Shown: in pieces, positions 1-8,347 of the stretch
Layout: each line of letters starts with the position of its first letter
Numbering within the stretch: position 1 is the first letter of the stretch
From: Brasilonema sp. UFV-L1
GTDB lineage: Bacteria; Cyanobacteriota; Cyanobacteriia; Cyanobacteriales; Nostocaceae
Direction: 5' to 3'
Length of the DNA: 64,000 nt
NCBI RefSeq assembly: GCF_012912105.1
Contig: NZ_QMEA01000045.1
Location: 1 to 64,000, forward strand
The notes under the pieces: model-generated
Databases searched by the model: none
What the model saw: the letters and a program-made list of their open reading frames with translations, nothing else
Told to the model about the DNA's origin: nothing
Position numbers and translations under genes: made by a program

Positions 1-3
1 TAG

Positions 4-147
4 TTGCAATTAGAGGCGATCCGATCGCAATTAGTGCGGGAAAATATCCTGGAATGGATTGAGCAGGCGCGTAGCAGAGGAACCTTCAGAAGCGTCGAAG
101 AAATTAACCGTGACTTGCAAGCCGAAAGAGATTCATGGGACAAGTGA
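4..147 (+). CDS. C-terminal fragment or remnant of a small antitoxin-like protein
   Basis: Frame 1 reads as an acidic, basic-patch helical peptide ending in SVEEINRDLQAERDSWDK before a TGA at 145-147. This composition resembles C-termini of small antitoxin or ParD-like proteins in cyanobacteria. There is an in-frame TAG at positions 1-3 and no ATG; TTG at 4 or GTG at 34 are the only possible starts, so this is either a broken gene or the end of a gene whose start was lost. The last 15 bases overlap the 3' end of the dehydrogenase gene on the opposite strand. The family assignment is a weak guess. Confidence 0.3.
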   Translation: MQLEAIRSQLVRENILEWIEQARSRGTFRSVEEINRDLQAERDSWDK

Positions 148-1221
148 ACTACCTATAAATTCTTTCGCAGCACTTGCAAAAAATTTATCCCAAGGAATAT
201 TTGCAGGTGCATCATCACAGACAATTGCAATCATGGTACGCAATAAAGGTAAAGCTTCTCCATCTAAATCTCCTCGCTTCACCATTGCTTCCACAGTTGG
301 TCCAATAGCTAAAGCTAAAGAAGCACCTTCTATGGTATCATTTGGCATATGTTCAGCTTTTGCTTGACTGTAGAGCATATCCAAACCCAAAAGCCTACCC
401 ATACGGCTATTACGTCCACCTTGACAGGTTACGTACAAATCACCAGTACCAGGAAGACTATAAACACTGTGGGAGTTACCACCCATTTTTTCAACTAAAT
501 AAGCTGTCTCTTGCATTCCTTGGGCAAAGATTGCAGCGGCTAGATTATGCATATCAGCACCATTAGCAGCCTTACCTTCTTTTTCTAAGAATCCTATCAC
601 CAAGCCCACTGCTAAGGCGTAGACATTTTTGAGGGCGACACAAACTTCAGTCCCAATCATGTCGGTACTTGTCCAGACGTGATAGTAACTTGTACGCAAC
701 AACCCAGCTAGCTTGTCTAGTAAAGCTTGATTCGTACTAGTGAATACCACGCAAGTATGACGACGAGCTGCCAATTCTTGTGCAATAGAAGGACCACCAA
801 TAGCAGCTATTTGTACATCATTTTGATATTTTACAGGCAACCCGGCACGGAGAACATCTGGCAAAATAGATAACTTCTCACCATCTGCTGCTAATCCTTT
901 TGTGACTGCTAGGATGGGAATTTCTGGAGACAATACGGGACTCAGGGCTTGTGCTACCCACTCGATACCATTCGAGTTCACCCCTAAGACAACTAAATCT
1001 ACACCTTCTATTGCCTCAGCTAATTTGTCATAGGTATAAGGTCTAACACTTTCAGCAACTTTTAAGCGTAACCCAGGATGAGGATAACCAGCCTGAAGCT
1101 TAGAAATTATATCACTGTCCAGATGGGTTCCTACTAGATGAACAATATGTCCGTTATCAGTTAGAGGGAAGCTGATAGCAGTCCCCATAACACCTGCACC
1201 CAGAATAAGAATTTTCGCCAT
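133..1221 (-). CDS. NAD(P)-dependent glycerol-3-phosphate dehydrogenase family protein
   Basis: A 362-residue GpsA-family protein, predicted to interconvert dihydroxyacetone phosphate (or a related sugar/polyol phosphate) and its reduced form in the cytoplasm. The N-terminus carries the Rossmann nucleotide-binding motif GAGVMGTA (residues 8-15). AVTKGL (105-110) and VALKNVYAL (195-203) hold the two lysines conserved in the family, K198 being the expected general base. GTGDLYVTC lies in the C-terminal helical domain, also typical. The length is slightly above the usual 305-340. It lies 25 bp downstream of an FGGY kinase on the same strand, so the two are probably co-transcribed. That pairing suggests a polyol or sugar salvage function rather than the housekeeping GpsA of lipid synthesis; this is inference. 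Confidence 0.85.
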   Translation of the reverse strand: MAKILILGAGVMGTAISFPLTDNGHIVHLVGTHLDSDIISKLQAGYPHPGLRLKVAESVRPYTYDKLAEAIEGVDLVVLGVNSNGIEWVAQALSPVLSPEIPILAVTKGLAADGEKLSILPDVLRAGLPVKYQNDVQIAAIGGPSIAQELAARRHTCVVFTSTNQALLDKLAGLLRTSYYHVWTSTDMIGTEVCVALKNVYALAVGLVIGFLEKEGKAANGADMHNLAAAIFAQGMQETAYLVEKMGGNSHSVYSLPGTGDLYVTCQGGRNSRMGRLLGLDMLYSQAKAEHMPNDTIEGASLALAIGPTVEAMVKRGDLDGEALPLLRTMIAIVCDDAPANIPWDKFFASAAKEFIGSSLVP

Positions 1222-1246
1222 TTTGTCAAAATTCCTTGACTATAGA

Positions 1247-2788
1247 CTATAATTTAGTGCCAGTGGTTGTTAAATCGGTGAGCTTGTTTACCAACGACTG
1301 AATGCTAGGAAATAATGGCTTGTAAACTTCGCTGTAAAGTTTAGAGTAGATAGCCTGCCTTTCTTGGGAAGGCGTAAAACGCTCTGCAGTGTGAGTCAGA
1401 GATTTTGCGGCTACACCAATATCAGGATACCATCCAACTGCAACTGCTGCGAGAATCCCTGCTCCTAAACAAGTCGCTTCAACTGTTGTAGAACGCACTA
1501 TTGGTATACCAGTTACATCAGCTAAAATTTGACACCAAAGATTGCTTGTGCTACCACCACCCATGACGACATATTCGTTAAAACGTTGGTTTGTGGCTGA
1601 CATGACTGCATCGCCTACCAGTCTTTGCTCAAAGGCAATACCTTCTAAAATCGCTCGGTAAAAATGTTCTTTACCGTGGGTACCTGTCCAACCAATGGTA
1701 ATACCAGCAGCATTAGGATCCCAGTAAGGATTCATAACGTTGTTCCAGTAAGGGACTAACATTAATCCTTCAGCGCCGGGAGATAGCTTTGCTGCAGCAG
1801 TTTCAAGTATCTCTAGTGGACTGAGGTTAAGATTGCAGTTGTGTAAGTCGCTGGCAAACTTTTCGACAAACCAGGTAAGAGTAAAGACACCACCAAGAAG
1901 AACAGTTTCTAGAAAATAAGATCCTGCAATCGGTGCATACATGGTGCGAAATGATGAATTGACAAAATACTCTTTGCTGATAATACCGCTAACTATTGCT
2001 GTACCTAAATTGAGGTAAGCCCGATTATTGCCCACAGCATTAGCGCCTATACCCGCACACTGCCCGTCACCTGCACCCGCAATCACTCGTAAACCTTTCG
2101 GTAATCCTGTCGCAGCAGCACCAGTCTCGTTGACATAGCCAATAACTTCTCCTGGTGGAACTAATTCAGCAAATTGTTCTTCTCGCAGTTCGAGTGATGT
2201 GAGTAAATCTGTTGCCCAGCAATGAGCTTCCATATTCATTGCTCCCATTGGATCAGCACAAGCCAAGCTGGTACGAAAATTTCCGGTTAGGTGATACACC
2301 AAGAAGCCATGAACATCTAAGAATTTATGGGTGCGGGCAACATTTTCTGGTTCATGTTGGGTTAACCAGATAATTTTAGATAAAGAAGGTGTCATAGAGA
2401 CGGGTTTACCTGTCACTTGGTTGTATTGTCCGCCAAATTTTTCATCTAAGAAAGCGACTTGGTTACGGCTGCGTTTATCCATCCAGGCGATCGCATTGCG
2501 AACAGGTTTACCCTCCCGATCTACTGCCACAAAAGTTTCCCGCTGATGAGTTATGCAAACTGCCTCTACTTGTGATACGTTTATTTGAGTTAGTAATTGT
2601 TGTATAGCCTCGCAGGTAGAATGCCACCACCGTGCCGCATCCTGTTCGTACCAAGTTGCTTGCGGTTGTAATAGTGGATAAGGTGCTTTTCCAAAAGCGA
2701 CGGCTTTCCCTTGCCGATTCCATGCGATCGCCTTACACGCTGTTGTGCTACAGTCGATGCCTATGACTAACGCGTTATTTTGACTCAT
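1247..2788 (-). CDS. FGGY-family carbohydrate kinase (xylulokinase-like)
   Basis: A 513-residue sugar kinase of the FGGY family, expected to phosphorylate a pentulose, polyol or similar sugar with ATP. The N-terminus has the phosphate-1 motif GIDCSTTACKAI (residues 10-21) and the middle has GAGDGQCAGIGANAV. The C-terminal lobe has VVMGGGSTSNLWCQILADV, the adenosine-binding segment of this family. The overall length matches xylulokinase/glycerol kinase. The start ATG at 2788 is the first residue of a strong family N-terminus. It is the first gene of a two-gene unit with the GpsA-like dehydrogenase. The substrate cannot be told from sequence alone; xylulokinase-like is a family label, not a demonstrated activity. 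Confidence 0.85.
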   Translation of the reverse strand: MSQNNALVIGIDCSTTACKAIAWNRQGKAVAFGKAPYPLLQPQATWYEQDAARWWHSTCEAIQQLLTQINVSQVEAVCITHQRETFVAVDREGKPVRNAIAWMDKRSRNQVAFLDEKFGGQYNQVTGKPVSMTPSLSKIIWLTQHEPENVARTHKFLDVHGFLVYHLTGNFRTSLACADPMGAMNMEAHCWATDLLTSLELREEQFAELVPPGEVIGYVNETGAAATGLPKGLRVIAGAGDGQCAGIGANAVGNNRAYLNLGTAIVSGIISKEYFVNSSFRTMYAPIAGSYFLETVLLGGVFTLTWFVEKFASDLHNCNLNLSPLEILETAAAKLSPGAEGLMLVPYWNNVMNPYWDPNAAGITIGWTGTHGKEHFYRAILEGIAFEQRLVGDAVMSATNQRFNEYVVMGGGSTSNLWCQILADVTGIPIVRSTTVEATCLGAGILAAVAVGWYPDIGVAAKSLTHTAERFTPSQERQAIYSKLYSEVYKPLFPSIQSLVNKLTDLTTTGTKL

Positions 2789-2899
2789 TATTATTTATGC
2801 GATTGTAGCCTGAATATGATTTTACATTAGAATGCGACAACCCTTTCAGGTAGCAAGTCCTACAGTGAGATTTAAATTGATACCAATTATTTGGAAATA

Positions 2900-3904
2900 A
2901 TGATGAACCCCAAGACTTATAAAAAACTAGTTGTCAAACACTTGAGCCGAGATTTTAGAACCGCTGTCGATATTGTTGAAGCTGATTTTCCTATACCTGC
3001 TCCCAATGAGATTGTCGTGCGTAATCTGTTTGCTGGAGTGAATGCTTCCGATGTCAATATTGCTGCTGGGGTGTATTTTGTAAATACACCACCATTCGAT
3101 GTAGGAGTTGAAGCTGCATCTGTTGTCGTTGCTCTTGGTAAGAATGTACAGCATCTCCACATAGGTGATCATGTTATTACTTTTCAAATAGGAGGTGGAT
3201 ACCGCGAGTATTTTGCAATTGATGCTACTCAAGTTATTCCAATTAAAGAAGCGACTCCAGAAATACTGACTGTTGTGGTTAGTGGTATGACTGCTGCAAT
3301 TGGTTTAGAAGTTGTTGGAGAAATCAAAAGCAGTGATGTGGTATTGGTAACAGCTGCAGCGGGTGGCACAGGTAATTATGCTGTCCAACTCGCCTTGCTT
3401 GCAGGTGCTCATGTGATTGGAACATGCCGATCACAAACAAAAGTTCAATTTCTCAAGCAGCTTGGCTGTCATCGAGTGATTAATTATTATCAAGAAAATC
3501 TTGATGAAGTTCTCAAAAAAGAATATCCCCAAGGCATTGACTTAGTTTATGAATGCGTTGGGAGTGAGTTGTTTGATATATGTGTTGATAACTTGGCACG
3601 GCGCGGTAGATTAGTTATCGTCGGATATATTTCTGAATACTTATCACCAGAACTAGAGTTGGTAAACCGTCCGAGAATATACAACAAATTACTATGGAAA
3701 TCAGCCTCATTACGCGGCTTTCTCTTTTCTGACTATTCAGAATATCTACAACAGAAACAGTCTCGACTGATGGAATTATTATCCACAGGTAAGATTAAAC
3801 CTGCTGTTGATTCAACAGAATTCAAAGGAATAGAGTCTATCGTTGACGCTGTGGAATACTTATATAGTGGGAAAAATTGCGGTAAAGTCATTGTTCGTTT
3901 TTAA
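2900..3904 (+). CDS. MDR-family NADPH:quinone oxidoreductase / zinc-independent alcohol dehydrogenase
   Basis: A medium-chain dehydrogenase/reductase resembling the quinone oxidoreductase and prostaglandin-reductase-3 (ZADH2) branch. An N-terminal GroES-like domain contains GVNASDVNIAAGVY and GVEAASVVVALG. The Rossmann domain has VTAAAGGTGNYAVQLA, a typical NADPH-binding AAGGxG. No cysteine/histidine catalytic zinc set is visible, consistent with a zinc-independent reductase. The reading frame is open from a TTG at 2891, but the tandem ATGs at 2900 and 2903 are better starts. It is separated from the P1B ATPase by a promoter region and is transcribed away from the kinase operon, so it is probably monocistronic. 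The physiological substrate is unknown. Confidence 0.85.
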   Translation: MMNPKTYKKLVVKHLSRDFRTAVDIVEADFPIPAPNEIVVRNLFAGVNASDVNIAAGVYFVNTPPFDVGVEAASVVVALGKNVQHLHIGDHVITFQIGGGYREYFAIDATQVIPIKEATPEILTVVVSGMTAAIGLEVVGEIKSSDVVLVTAAAGGTGNYAVQLALLAGAHVIGTCRSQTKVQFLKQLGCHRVINYYQENLDEVLKKEYPQGIDLVYECVGSELFDICVDNLARRGRLVIVGYISEYLSPELELVNRPRIYNKLLWKSASLRGFLFSDYSEYLQQKQSRLMELLSTGKIKPAVDSTEFKGIESIVDAVEYLYSGKNCGKVIVRF

Positions 3905-3993
3905 CATCTTCGGCTAGTGAAAATAAAGTTGATCGGATTTTGGAGCGAGAGGAAGAAGGTGGGCATAGTTAAAAGTCTTGCTCCCCGTGAAGC

Positions 3994-4025
3994 TTGACAT
4001 TGACATTAATGTCAAGGTTTAGCCT
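3994..4025 (+). promoter_or_regulatory. MerR-type promoter with 20-bp spacer and dyad
   Basis: A consensus -35 (TTGACA, 3994-3999) is followed by a 20-bp spacer and a -10-like TAGCCT (4020-4025). The spacer contains the perfect 16-bp palindrome TTGACATTAATGTCAA (4000-4015). An over-long 19-20 bp spacer holding a dyad is the established layout of promoters activated by MerR-family metal regulators such as ZntR, CueR and CoaR. The ATPase start codon is 26 bp downstream. No MerR-type gene is in the window. Binding by such a regulator is inferred from the layout only. Confidence 0.7.
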
Positions 4026-4051
4026 GAGAGAGTATTGATAATTTCACTCTC

Positions 4052-6061
4052 ATGCTCTACCCACAACGTCTAACTCAATTCACCAAAGAACATACAGAAG
4101 CAACAGCCGCCATTCTTTGTGCAGTACTGTTGTTTTTCGGATGGTTCGCCCTACATCTCAATTTTCTAGGATGGGCGCTGCTACTATTACCCGCAGCTTA
4201 CGTCATCGGTGGCTATGAAAGCGCCCGTGAAGGACTAACGACTCTTTTCAAAGAAAAAGAACTGGATGTTGATTTGCTGATGATTGTGGCGGCGTTGGGT
4301 GCTGCTATCTTGGGATTGTGGCAAAAGGAATATCATCTTATTCTTGATGGGGGAATCTTAATTCTCATCTTTGCTATAAGTGGGGCGCTGGAAGGCTACG
4401 CCATGCAACGAACGGAACGCAGCATCCGCTCTTTGATGAGCCTAACACAAGATACAGCAACAGTTTTGCGTTCTCAAGGGGAGGAAATCATCTCCATCAG
4501 CCAGCTAAAAGTGGGAGATGAAATTGTTGTCAAACCAGGGGAACTTATTCCCACCGACGCAATGATTGTTTCTGGTATCAGTACTATTAACCAAGCTGCG
4601 ATCACAGGTGAGTCTATACCTATAGAAAAAACAGTCGGTGAGGAAGTTTTTGCAGGTACGCTTAATGGATATGGGGCGCTGAAGCTGAAAGTGCATCAAC
4701 CACCAGAAAGTAGTTTACTTCAGCGTGTGATTCGTCTGGTAGAACAAGCACAAACAGAAGCACCTCCTTCTCAACAATTTGTTGAGCGATTTGAACGGAG
4801 ATATGCGTTGGTTATTGTCGTAGCTGGGTTATTGCTGGCAATTTTGCCACCATTTGTCTTGAATTGGGATTGGGAAACGACAATTTATCGTGCTTTAACT
4901 TTTTTGGTGGTAGCATCTCCGTGTGCGCTGATGGCTGCAATTATGCCTACGCTGCTTTCTGGAATTGCTCATGGTGCGAGACAGGGGATTTTGTTCAAAA
5001 ATGGTACACAGTTGGAAATGATTGGTAAAGTGCGGGCGATCGCCTTTGACAAAACAGGTACCCTAACAACAGGACAACTGCAAGTCTTTCAAGTTCTTCC
5101 TATTAGTGGATATACAGAAGCAGATGTTTTAAAAGTTGCGGCTTCTGTCGAATCTTCTTCAGAACATCCGATAGGCGAAGCTATTGTAAAGGCTGCTCAA
5201 AATTTGAATTTGTCAAGATCAGTTGAGGTACGAGCGATTCCTGGGCAGGGGATTTTGGGTATTAACGGACACCAAGAGGTGATTGTCGGGAAAGCGGATT
5301 TTGTCCAGCAGTATGTGACTCATTTACCAAGTGATACTCAGTTGAATTCACACGTATTACTTCACCCCGCCCTAACGGGCACCCCTCTCCTTAGTAAGGA
5401 GAGGGGCAGGGGTGAGGTTTTGAACGCAAGTGAATTGAAGGATTCAGCAGACTTGTTAGAACAGGAAGGGAAAACAGTCGTTTGGGTAGCACAAGGAAAA
5501 CAGGTGCTGGGTGTGATTGCGATCGCAGATCAAGTGAGAGGAGAAGCAGCAAGAGCGATCGCCCGTTTAAAAAAACTGGGAGTTGAACAAATCGTCATGT
5601 TAACAGGCGATAATAAGCGAACTGCTGACAGCGTCGCTCAAGCAGTAGGAATTGATCGAGTCTATGCAGAACTCTTACCAGAAGATAAGCTTGATGTCAT
5701 TCGTCGTTTACAAAAAGAGTATCAAACTGTGGCGATGGTAGGGGATGGAATCAATGACGCCCCAGCCTTAGCTCAAGCATCTGTGGGAATTGCGATGGGC
5801 AAGATTGGCAGTGATGTTGCATTGGAAACCGCAGACATTGTGTTGATGGCAGATAGATTAGAGAAAATAGAAACAGCGATGCGTTTAGGTAAAAGAGCGC
5901 AGGCGATCGTAAAACAGAATATTACTGTTGCTTTGGGTTTTATTGTTTTGCTTTTGGTTGGTAACTTTGTAGGAGGTATTAACTTACCCATTGGTGTGAT
6001 TGGACATGAGGGTTCTACAGTGTTGGTGACTCTGAGTGGCTTAAGATTGCTAAAAAATTGA
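4052..6061 (+). CDS. P1B-4-type heavy-metal-exporting ATPase (CoaT-like)
   Basis: A 669-residue P-type ATPase that should pump a transition metal out of the cytoplasm, most likely Co2+ and possibly Zn2+. It has the phosphorylation motif DKTGT (D333), an SSSEHP motif in the nucleotide domain, TGES in the actuator domain and GDGINDAPA in the hinge. The ion-site signatures are SPC (289-291) in place of the usual CPx, and HEGST (652-656) in the last helix; this pair defines the P1B-4 group containing cobalt exporter CoaT. There is no N-terminal HMA domain, also usual for P1B-4. A palindromic repeat is inserted in frame at about residues 435-458. The upstream promoter has the MerR-type 20-bp spacer, matching CoaR control of coaT in Synechocystis. 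Metal specificity is inferred. Confidence 0.9.
   Translation: MLYPQRLTQFTKEHTEATAAILCAVLLFFGWFALHLNFLGWALLLLPAAYVIGGYESAREGLTTLFKEKELDVDLLMIVAALGAAILGLWQKEYHLILDGGILILIFAISGALEGYAMQRTERSIRSLMSLTQDTATVLRSQGEEIISISQLKVGDEIVVKPGELIPTDAMIVSGISTINQAAITGESIPIEKTVGEEVFAGTLNGYGALKLKVHQPPESSLLQRVIRLVEQAQTEAPPSQQFVERFERRYALVIVVAGLLLAILPPFVLNWDWETTIYRALTFLVVASPCALMAAIMPTLLSGIAHGARQGILFKNGTQLEMIGKVRAIAFDKTGTLTTGQLQVFQVLPISGYTEADVLKVAASVESSSEHPIGEAIVKAAQNLNLSRSVEVRAIPGQGILGINGHQEVIVGKADFVQQYVTHLPSDTQLNSHVLLHPALTGTPLLSKERGRGEVLNASELKDSADLLEQEGKTVVWVAQGKQVLGVIAIADQVRGEAARAIARLKKLGVEQIVMLTGDNKRTADSVAQAVGIDRVYAELLPEDKLDVIRRLQKEYQTVAMVGDGINDAPALAQASVGIAMGKIGSDVALETADIVLMADRLEKIETAMRLGKRAQAIVKQNITVALGFIVLLLVGNFVGGINLPIGVIGHEGSTVLVTLSGLRLLKN
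5354..5423. repeat. Palindromic repeat inserted in frame within the P1B ATPase gene
   Basis: The core is a perfect hairpin with arms at 5382-5393 and 5395-5406 (CCCCTCTCCTTA and its complement) around one central base. An outer pair, TTCACCCC (from 5361) with GGGGTGAG (to about 5416), extends the dyad. The sequence type, CACCCC...CTCTCCTTAG..AAGGAGAG..GGGGTGAGG, is a dispersed repeat commonly seen between genes in filamentous cyanobacteria. Here it is translated as a stretch including TPLLSKERGRGEVL, with no stop codon and the frame kept. It falls in the nucleotide-binding domain before the conserved EGKTVVWVA segment. Confidence 0.75.
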
Positions 6062-6423
6062 GCAAGGAGACATGAATAAACATGACAATAGATGAGTTGT
6101 CACTCGCTAGCCCCTAAGAGGGGCGCTACGCAAACGCTCAAATTCGCTCATTCGCTCATTCGCTCATTCAAAATTAAGAACCACCAAAATAAATTTAGGG
6201 GCTTGAAACAAGGACGCCGTTTTCCGCACTTCGTGCCGCTCCGCTAACGCGCTATGCGTCTTTTGAAAACATTTTTTACATTCTCCATACCATAAGTTGG
6301 GGGCTTGTATCCTTTTCTTTTTCGGTCATTGCGAGCGTCATGACAAAATATGTTTTTACACATTTGGGATGCTCCCAGAAAAAAAGGCTTATCTGAACCG
6401 TATTGGGACATAGTGCCAGATTT
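6062..6423. other. Intergenic region with repeat fragments
   Basis: A 362-bp non-coding stretch between convergent genes. It holds a CGCTAGCCCC..GGGGCGCTACGC palindromic fragment (about 6105-6133), three tandem CGCTCATT units (about 6147-6170), a second palindromic fragment rich in CGC/GCG (about 6210-6262) and a CTGAACCGTATTGGGACATA motif (6393-6412) that recurs at 20155-20174 with three mismatches. No credible ORF or RNA gene was seen. Confidence 0.6.
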
Positions 6424-8079
6424 TTAATTCCGTAAGATCGGTACTAGTCTCAAAAGCTTCAGCTGATCAGGAGAAACATTCTCGAATTTATATTTCAGTT
6501 CTTTTTCAATCTGCTCAAACAATATCTGTAAAGGAGGATTATGATTAGGATTATATAAAAATACATCACTGAATCTATTAGAAATTTTTGGTAAATTTGG
6601 CTCTTTCACCAACTGAAGCCGTACTTTTGGAGCAAGCAGATAGCTCAGAGATAGTTCATCACCTAAAGGCCAAATTCCCTGACAGGAAGTTATTAAAAGC
6701 GGTTGAGAAGCTTGGCTGATAATGCGCGCTACTTGTGGGGTATAAATGTTAAGGTCTTTAGACCACCAACTCTCTGCTTGAGACATCACAACACAAGATA
6801 TGACTCCAACCGAGAGCAGCCCAATCATCACAAACTGCCAGAATTTCTGTCGCCAGATGTTAACAGAAACATAAACAGAAACATAAGTGGAAGTGATTTG
6901 AGTTGCCAGAAGGTAACTAACAGCTAATTGAATACCCAAAAAAGCAGGGATGAGATACCGAGGAACTTGCGTCCGCGCCCCTCCCAAAATTATATCTGGT
7001 ATTGCTAAAGGTAGAGCTGTAGCCCCAATCAATGTTAAGACAAATAACCAAGCCTGCTTTTGAGCTTTACGACAGAGAAAATAAATCGAATATCCTACCA
7101 AAATTAAGATAAAAGGAATCAAAATCCTCACCATTAATTTCGATATAGAGCCATCATAAACACGTTGCAAATCGTAGTCGAAATCAACGAAAAAATAGCT
7201 AAGGTTAAGAACCCACTGTTTGATCATCTGTAACAGAGAATATCTCAGTTCATATGTCCAGCTTGTTGCCTTGTGAAGTTGGGTTGATTTCGTCATAATC
7301 ACCAAAATCCAAGGCGTGAAAGCTAAAAGTCCTGCCAAAACCGCTAGTAGATAAGCAATCACCATCTTGGTGAATCGCAACTTTGCAGTGGTAAATACAT
7401 AAATACCATGAGCAATTGTCACCAACCCAGAAAACAGAAATGTGTATAATCCTATTACCACGGTAGCTGCATATATTCCCCAACTAAGCTTTGTTTTTAG
7501 TCGCATTGCCCGTAGCAGTGTTGCGCTTGAGAGTAAGATGATCACAGTCCATAAACCATACTGCCGCGCTTCTTGTGCATACAGTACATGAAATGGTGAC
7601 ACGGCTAACAGTGCAATTGCTACCCATGCCACGAGCGAGAACTGAAATAATTCTATACATAGCCAATAGATACAAGGAAACACCAGCAAGCTAATTAAAA
7701 CAGACAAACTTCTGGTTACTGCAACTGAACTACCAAACCATTGCACCCAAAATCGCGCCATTAGGTAGTACAGTGGTGGATGCTGGGGGTCTTCTACTAC
7801 CAAAGAATTGATTGTATCTTTCCAGGTTTTTGCAGGAGTGATACGTTGATATTTCTGTAAATCTTCAATGCCAATTTCACGACCGTCACAGACATTCTCA
7901 ATCGCTTCTGTTTCTGTATAACCAGAAATCCGTAAAGAAGTAAAAGTTTCATCGAACCAGTATACTTTTCGGTCAAGGTTGACGAAGCGAAAAAACACGC
8001 CCAATAGGAGTAGAACAATGACTAAAAAGCGTAACCAACTCGGAGAGGGTGCCCAGCTATGCGATAATCTACTATTCAT
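6424..8079 (-). CDS. GT39-like polytopic membrane glycosyltransferase
   Basis: A 551-residue integral membrane protein of the ArnT/protein-mannosyltransferase fold (GT-C). After the first membrane helix (about residues 17-32) comes YWFDETFTSLR with D43/E44, the acidic pair expected in the first periplasmic loop of GT39 and related enzymes. A DPQHPPLYYLMARFW motif follows, typical of this family in cyanobacteria. About a dozen hydrophobic segments and a hydrophilic C-terminal domain follow. Such enzymes transfer a sugar from a polyprenyl-phosphate carrier to a lipid or protein at the outer face of the plasma membrane. It faces the downstream polysaccharide cluster divergently. Donor and acceptor are unknown. 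Confidence 0.75.
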   Translation of the reverse strand: MNSRLSHSWAPSPSWLRFLVIVLLLLGVFFRFVNLDRKVYWFDETFTSLRISGYTETEAIENVCDGREIGIEDLQKYQRITPAKTWKDTINSLVVEDPQHPPLYYLMARFWVQWFGSSVAVTRSLSVLISLLVFPCIYWLCIELFQFSLVAWVAIALLAVSPFHVLYAQEARQYGLWTVIILLSSATLLRAMRLKTKLSWGIYAATVVIGLYTFLFSGLVTIAHGIYVFTTAKLRFTKMVIAYLLAVLAGLLAFTPWILVIMTKSTQLHKATSWTYELRYSLLQMIKQWVLNLSYFFVDFDYDLQRVYDGSISKLMVRILIPFILILVGYSIYFLCRKAQKQAWLFVLTLIGATALPLAIPDIILGGARTQVPRYLIPAFLGIQLAVSYLLATQITSTYVSVYVSVNIWRQKFWQFVMIGLLSVGVISCVVMSQAESWWSKDLNIYTPQVARIISQASQPLLITSCQGIWPLGDELSLSYLLAPKVRLQLVKEPNLPKISNRFSDVFLYNPNHNPPLQILFEQIEKELKYKFENVSPDQLKLLRLVPILRN

Positions 8080-8305
8080 ATACTGAGATAAATGGTGATT
8101 TCAGTGACAGATGCTTTGTAAGATTTGTAACTTGTAATCAAAATTCAACTAAATCGGGCAGGAGTCCCACACCATAATCTTTGATTTGGTGTTGGGGACG
8201 CCAGATACCTACGGAGGGCAGTGTAGGTAGTTGACTTGTGTAGATCACCATAGTAAGACTACGGCATTGGCATTTCGCATTCTACAATATTAAGTTAGCC
8301 TTTTT

Positions 8306-8325
8306 CATACTACAATTGTAGTATG
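8306..8325. promoter_or_regulatory. Perfect 20-bp palindrome upstream of the ABC-2 operon
   Basis: CATACTACAATTGTAGTATG is an uninterrupted 20-bp inverted repeat ending 22 bp before the ATG of the ABC transporter ATPase. The size and position suit an operator for a dimeric repressor rather than a terminator, as there is no loop and no T-tract. No candidate regulator lies next to it. Confidence 0.5.
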
Positions 8326-8347
8326 AGCCACTTGAAGGGGTTTATCG

